Shown in pieces: positions 62,216-64,000 of a stretch of 64,000 bases of DNA. Location of the stretch: assembly GCF_017161325.1 (NCBI RefSeq), contig NZ_CP045670.1, positions 496,001 to 560,000 of the forward strand, in the 5' to 3' direction. Made by a program: the position numbers and the translations under genes. The stretch comes from Treponema pedis (GTDB lineage Bacteria; Spirochaetota; Spirochaetia; Treponematales; Treponemataceae). The notes under the pieces were generated by a model, which worked only from the letters and a program-made list of their open reading frames with translations, was not told where the DNA came from and did no database searches. Each line of letters starts with the position of its first letter. Position 1 is the stretch's first letter.

Positions 62216-64000
62216 ATGAATAAAATTTTTAAACAAATAGAAAAATTGGGGATTGTTCCGGTTATTGTTTTGGAAAACGAAAAAGATGCCTTACCCTTAG
62301 GCAAGGCTCTTCTTGACGCAGGACTTAACTGTGCCGAAATTACTTTTAGAACGGAGGCTGCCGAAAAAGCTATTGCAATATTATCAAAAAAACTGCCGGA
62401 ATTGCTTTTAGGAGCAGGTACGGTTTTAAATACGGAGCAGGCTGATAAAGCGATGGCGGCAGGTGCAAAATTTATTGTAAGCCCCGGATTTAATCCTAAG
62501 GTTGTAGAGCATTGTATAAAAAACGGAATCCCGATAATTCCGGGAGTATCGACGGCAAGCGGAATTGAAGAGGCTATGAACTCAGGTTTGGAAACCGTAA
62601 AATTTTTCCCTGCCGAAGCGGCAGGCGGAATCAAATTTATAAAGGCAATTTCCGCTCCCTATCCGAATATCCGCTTTATGCCGACAGGAGGAATAAATAA
62701 AGAAAACCTTGCGGATTATGCGGCTTTTTCCAAAGTATTTGCCTGCGGCGGAAGTTGGTTTGTTTCAAAAGAATTGATTTCTTCAGGCAATTTTTTAAAA
62801 ATCACGGAAGAAGCTGCATCGGCTCTTTTAACCGTAAAAAAAGCACGAGCTGTATCCGGTAAACACGTAAGCGGAAAAATTCAAACGGAAAAGAAAAAAA
62901 CTCCTTCTGAAATTTCAACCGAAACTGCGTCGGGAAATCCTGACAAAATAAAGCATGAAATTTCTACGGAACAAAAAAAATCCTTTGAAGGTAAAAAAGT
63001 TGTAACTATGGGAGAGCTTATGCTGCGCCTTTCACCCGAAGGAGTGAACCGTTTTGTTCAAGCTGAAAAATTGGAACTCGTTTTCGGAGGGGCCGAGGCA
63101 AATGTTGCGGTTTCGCTTTCGAATTTCGGCTTACATTCCGTATATGTTACAAAACTGCCCTCACACGAAATAGGTCAGGCTGCATTAAATTCTTTAAGAA
63201 GATACGGTGTAGACGTTTCGGAAGTTGTGCGCGGCGGAAACCGTATGGGAATTTATTTTTTGGAAAAAGGAGCTTCGCAGAGAGCTTCAAAAGTTATTTA
63301 CGACCGTGCAGGCTCCGCAATTGCGGAAGCAGCTCCTATTGAGTTCGATTGGAAGCGGATTTTTAAAAATGCCGAATGGTTTCACTTTACGGGTATTACA
63401 CCTGCATTAAGTAAAACCGCCGCAGAAATCTGTCTTGAGGCGTGTAAGGCGGCAAAATCGATGGGGCTTACAGTTTCCTGCGATTTAAATTACCGCAAAA
63501 AACTTTGGACGGCTGAAGAAGCCCGCACGGCAATGTCTTCTATTTGCGAATTTGTAGACGTATGTATTTCAAATGAAGAAGATGCCGCCGAAGTTTTCGG
63601 GATTACTTCCAAAAATACAAATATAATTTCAGGAAAACTGAATGAAAAAGGCTATAAAGAGGTGGCGGCAAAGTTATGCAAAAAATTCGGTTTTAAAAAA
63701 GTCGGAATAACTTTGCGCGAATCGGTTTCGGCAAGCGAAAACAACTGGTCTGCAATGCTGTACGAAAAGGGCAAGGCTTATTTCGGTAAAAAATACACTA
63801 TGCAGGTCGTAGACCGCTTAGGCGGAGGAGACAGCTTCGCTGCCGCCTTAATTTGTGCGGAATTAAACGGATTTAAACCTCAAAAACAAATCGATTTTGC
63901 TTCCGCCGCCTCATGCTTAAAACACTCGGTAATAGGAGACTTTAATCAAGTTTCATTTGAAGAAGTTTTGCGTCTTGCCGAAGGAGATGCATCGGGAAGG
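62216..64000 (+). CDS. Fusion of KDPG/KHG aldolase (Eda) and 2-keto-3-deoxygluconate kinase (KdgK, PfkB family); 3' end outside window
   Basis: One continuous frame of at least 595 residues. Residues 1-215 are an Eda-type class I aldolase: KLGIVPVIVLEN, GLNCAEITFRTEAA (catalytic Glu), LLGAGTVLNTEQA, FIVSPGFNPKVVEH, GVSTASGIEEA and ETVKFFPAEAAGG (Schiff-base Lys), and MPTGGIN. A charged linker of about 50 residues (KHVSGKIQTEKKKTPSE and on) follows. Residues about 262-595 are a PfkB sugar kinase of the KdgK type: MGELMLRLSPEGVNRFVQAE, FGGAEANVAVSLSNFG, FLEKGASQRASKVIYDRAGS and RLGGGDSFAAAL (catalytic Asp). The two activities are consecutive: KDG phosphorylation to KDPG, then cleavage to pyruvate and glyceraldehyde-3-phosphate. 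The gene must end shortly beyond the window. Confidence 0.9.
   Translation, partial: MNKIFKQIEKLGIVPVIVLENEKDALPLGKALLDAGLNCAEITFRTEAAEKAIAILSKKLPELLLGAGTVLNTEQADKAMAAGAKFIVSPGFNPKVVEHCIKNGIPIIPGVSTASGIEEAMNSGLETVKFFPAEAAGGIKFIKAISAPYPNIRFMPTGGINKENLADYAAFSKVFACGGSWFVSKELISSGNFLKITEEAASALLTVKKARAVSGKHVSGKIQTEKKKTPSEISTETASGNPDKIKHEISTEQKKSFEGKKVVTMGELMLRLSPEGVNRFVQAEKLELVFGGAEANVAVSLSNFGLHSVYVTKLPSHEIGQAALNSLRRYGVDVSEVVRGGNRMGIYFLEKGASQRASKVIYDRAGSAIAEAAPIEFDWKRIFKNAEWFHFTGITPALSKTAAEICLEACKAAKSMGLTVSCDLNYRKKLWTAEEARTAMSSICEFVDVCISNEEDAAEVFGITSKNTNIISGKLNEKGYKEVAAKLCKKFGFKKVGITLRESVSASENNWSAMLYEKGKAYFGKKYTMQVVDRLGGGDSFAAALICAELNGFKPQKQIDFASAASCLKHSVIGDFNQVSFEEVLRLAEGDASGR

Noticed and set aside
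62143-62634. Minus-strand frame opposite the aldolase gene, sharing a peptide with the frame at 61888-62106
   Set aside because: The shared peptide comes from the duplicated 55-bp hairpin, and the plus strand encodes a clear Eda domain.
1-64000. tRNA, rRNA or transposase genes
   Set aside because: Reading both strands I saw no cloverleaf-type acceptor/T-arm signature, no rRNA segments and no transposase motifs; a tRNAscan or ISfinder search could still find something small.

Overview
The window looks like a chromosomal segment of a Treponema-type spirochaete. This is inferred from gene content, not from a search. Pointers are an archaeal/spirochaetal-type PheT, V-type ATPase subunits B and D, a Trep_Strep-family membrane protein, many lipoproteins with relaxed lipoboxes (FSSC, FTAC, LTSC, ASC), a sodium/glutamate symporter, and AT-rich, homopolymer-rich DNA. 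No tRNA, rRNA, CRISPR array, prophage or transposase was recognised.

Layout. 0-6 kb: 3' end of fhs, a LysM lipoprotein, an M42 aminopeptidase, a small lipoprotein, and on the minus strand a membrane-anchored EEP-family hydrolase (frameshifted near its N-terminus) and a long-chain acyl-CoA synthetase. 5.9-9.3 kb: a PD-(D/E)XK nuclease-like gene behind a promoter whose -35/-10 spacer is almost entirely a 14-G tract, then a possibly leaderless TetR regulator and gltS. 9.8-17 kb: an apparently more GC-rich importer island, with two exporter-fold ABC half-transporters flanking an ECF system (Trep_Strep S component, T component, double ATPase), preceded by a palindromic operator. 17-26 kb: a lipoprotein, pheT (frameshifted), an orphan V-ATPase B-D-Usp operon, and a 1361-residue beta-barrel/FlgD-Ig/OmpA protein. 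26-30 kb: ymdB, then a variable-looking cassette with a 23-residue-repeat lipoprotein between GC-rich hairpins and copies of a ~104-bp repeat, four 21-bp iterons, and a promoter carrying two NrdR boxes ahead of nrdA. 32-39 kb: mtnN-aroB-nifS operon, two CNNM/CorC proteins (the second frameshifted) and a phosphodiester glycosidase lipoprotein. 39-50 kb: a peptide ABC importer (oppB, oppC, two binding lipoproteins, oppD, oppF) with hairpin attenuators between genes, and a third binding lipoprotein downstream. 50-54 kb: two tandem homologues of the archaeal/cyanobacterial ornithine cyclodeaminase family, a TrmH-type methyltransferase and an Fe-ADH-fold protein lacking its metal ligands. 54-62 kb: two cNMP-binding/GGDEF proteins (the second degenerate), an EF-hand membrane protein and an unusual TPR membrane-protein pair. 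62-64 kb: a duplicated hairpin leader and an Eda-KdgK fusion running off the window.

Themes. Peptide and amino-acid use (three peptide-binding lipoproteins, M42 peptidase, GltS, ornithine cyclodeaminase-like pair) fits an amino-acid-fermenting host-associated treponeme. Several genes have strong TTGACA/TATAAT-type promoters placed so close to the ATG that leaderless transcripts are predicted. Three genes are each broken by one extra base in or beside a homopolymer; these may be sequencing over-calls, so the exact length of the regulatory G tract should also be treated with care.
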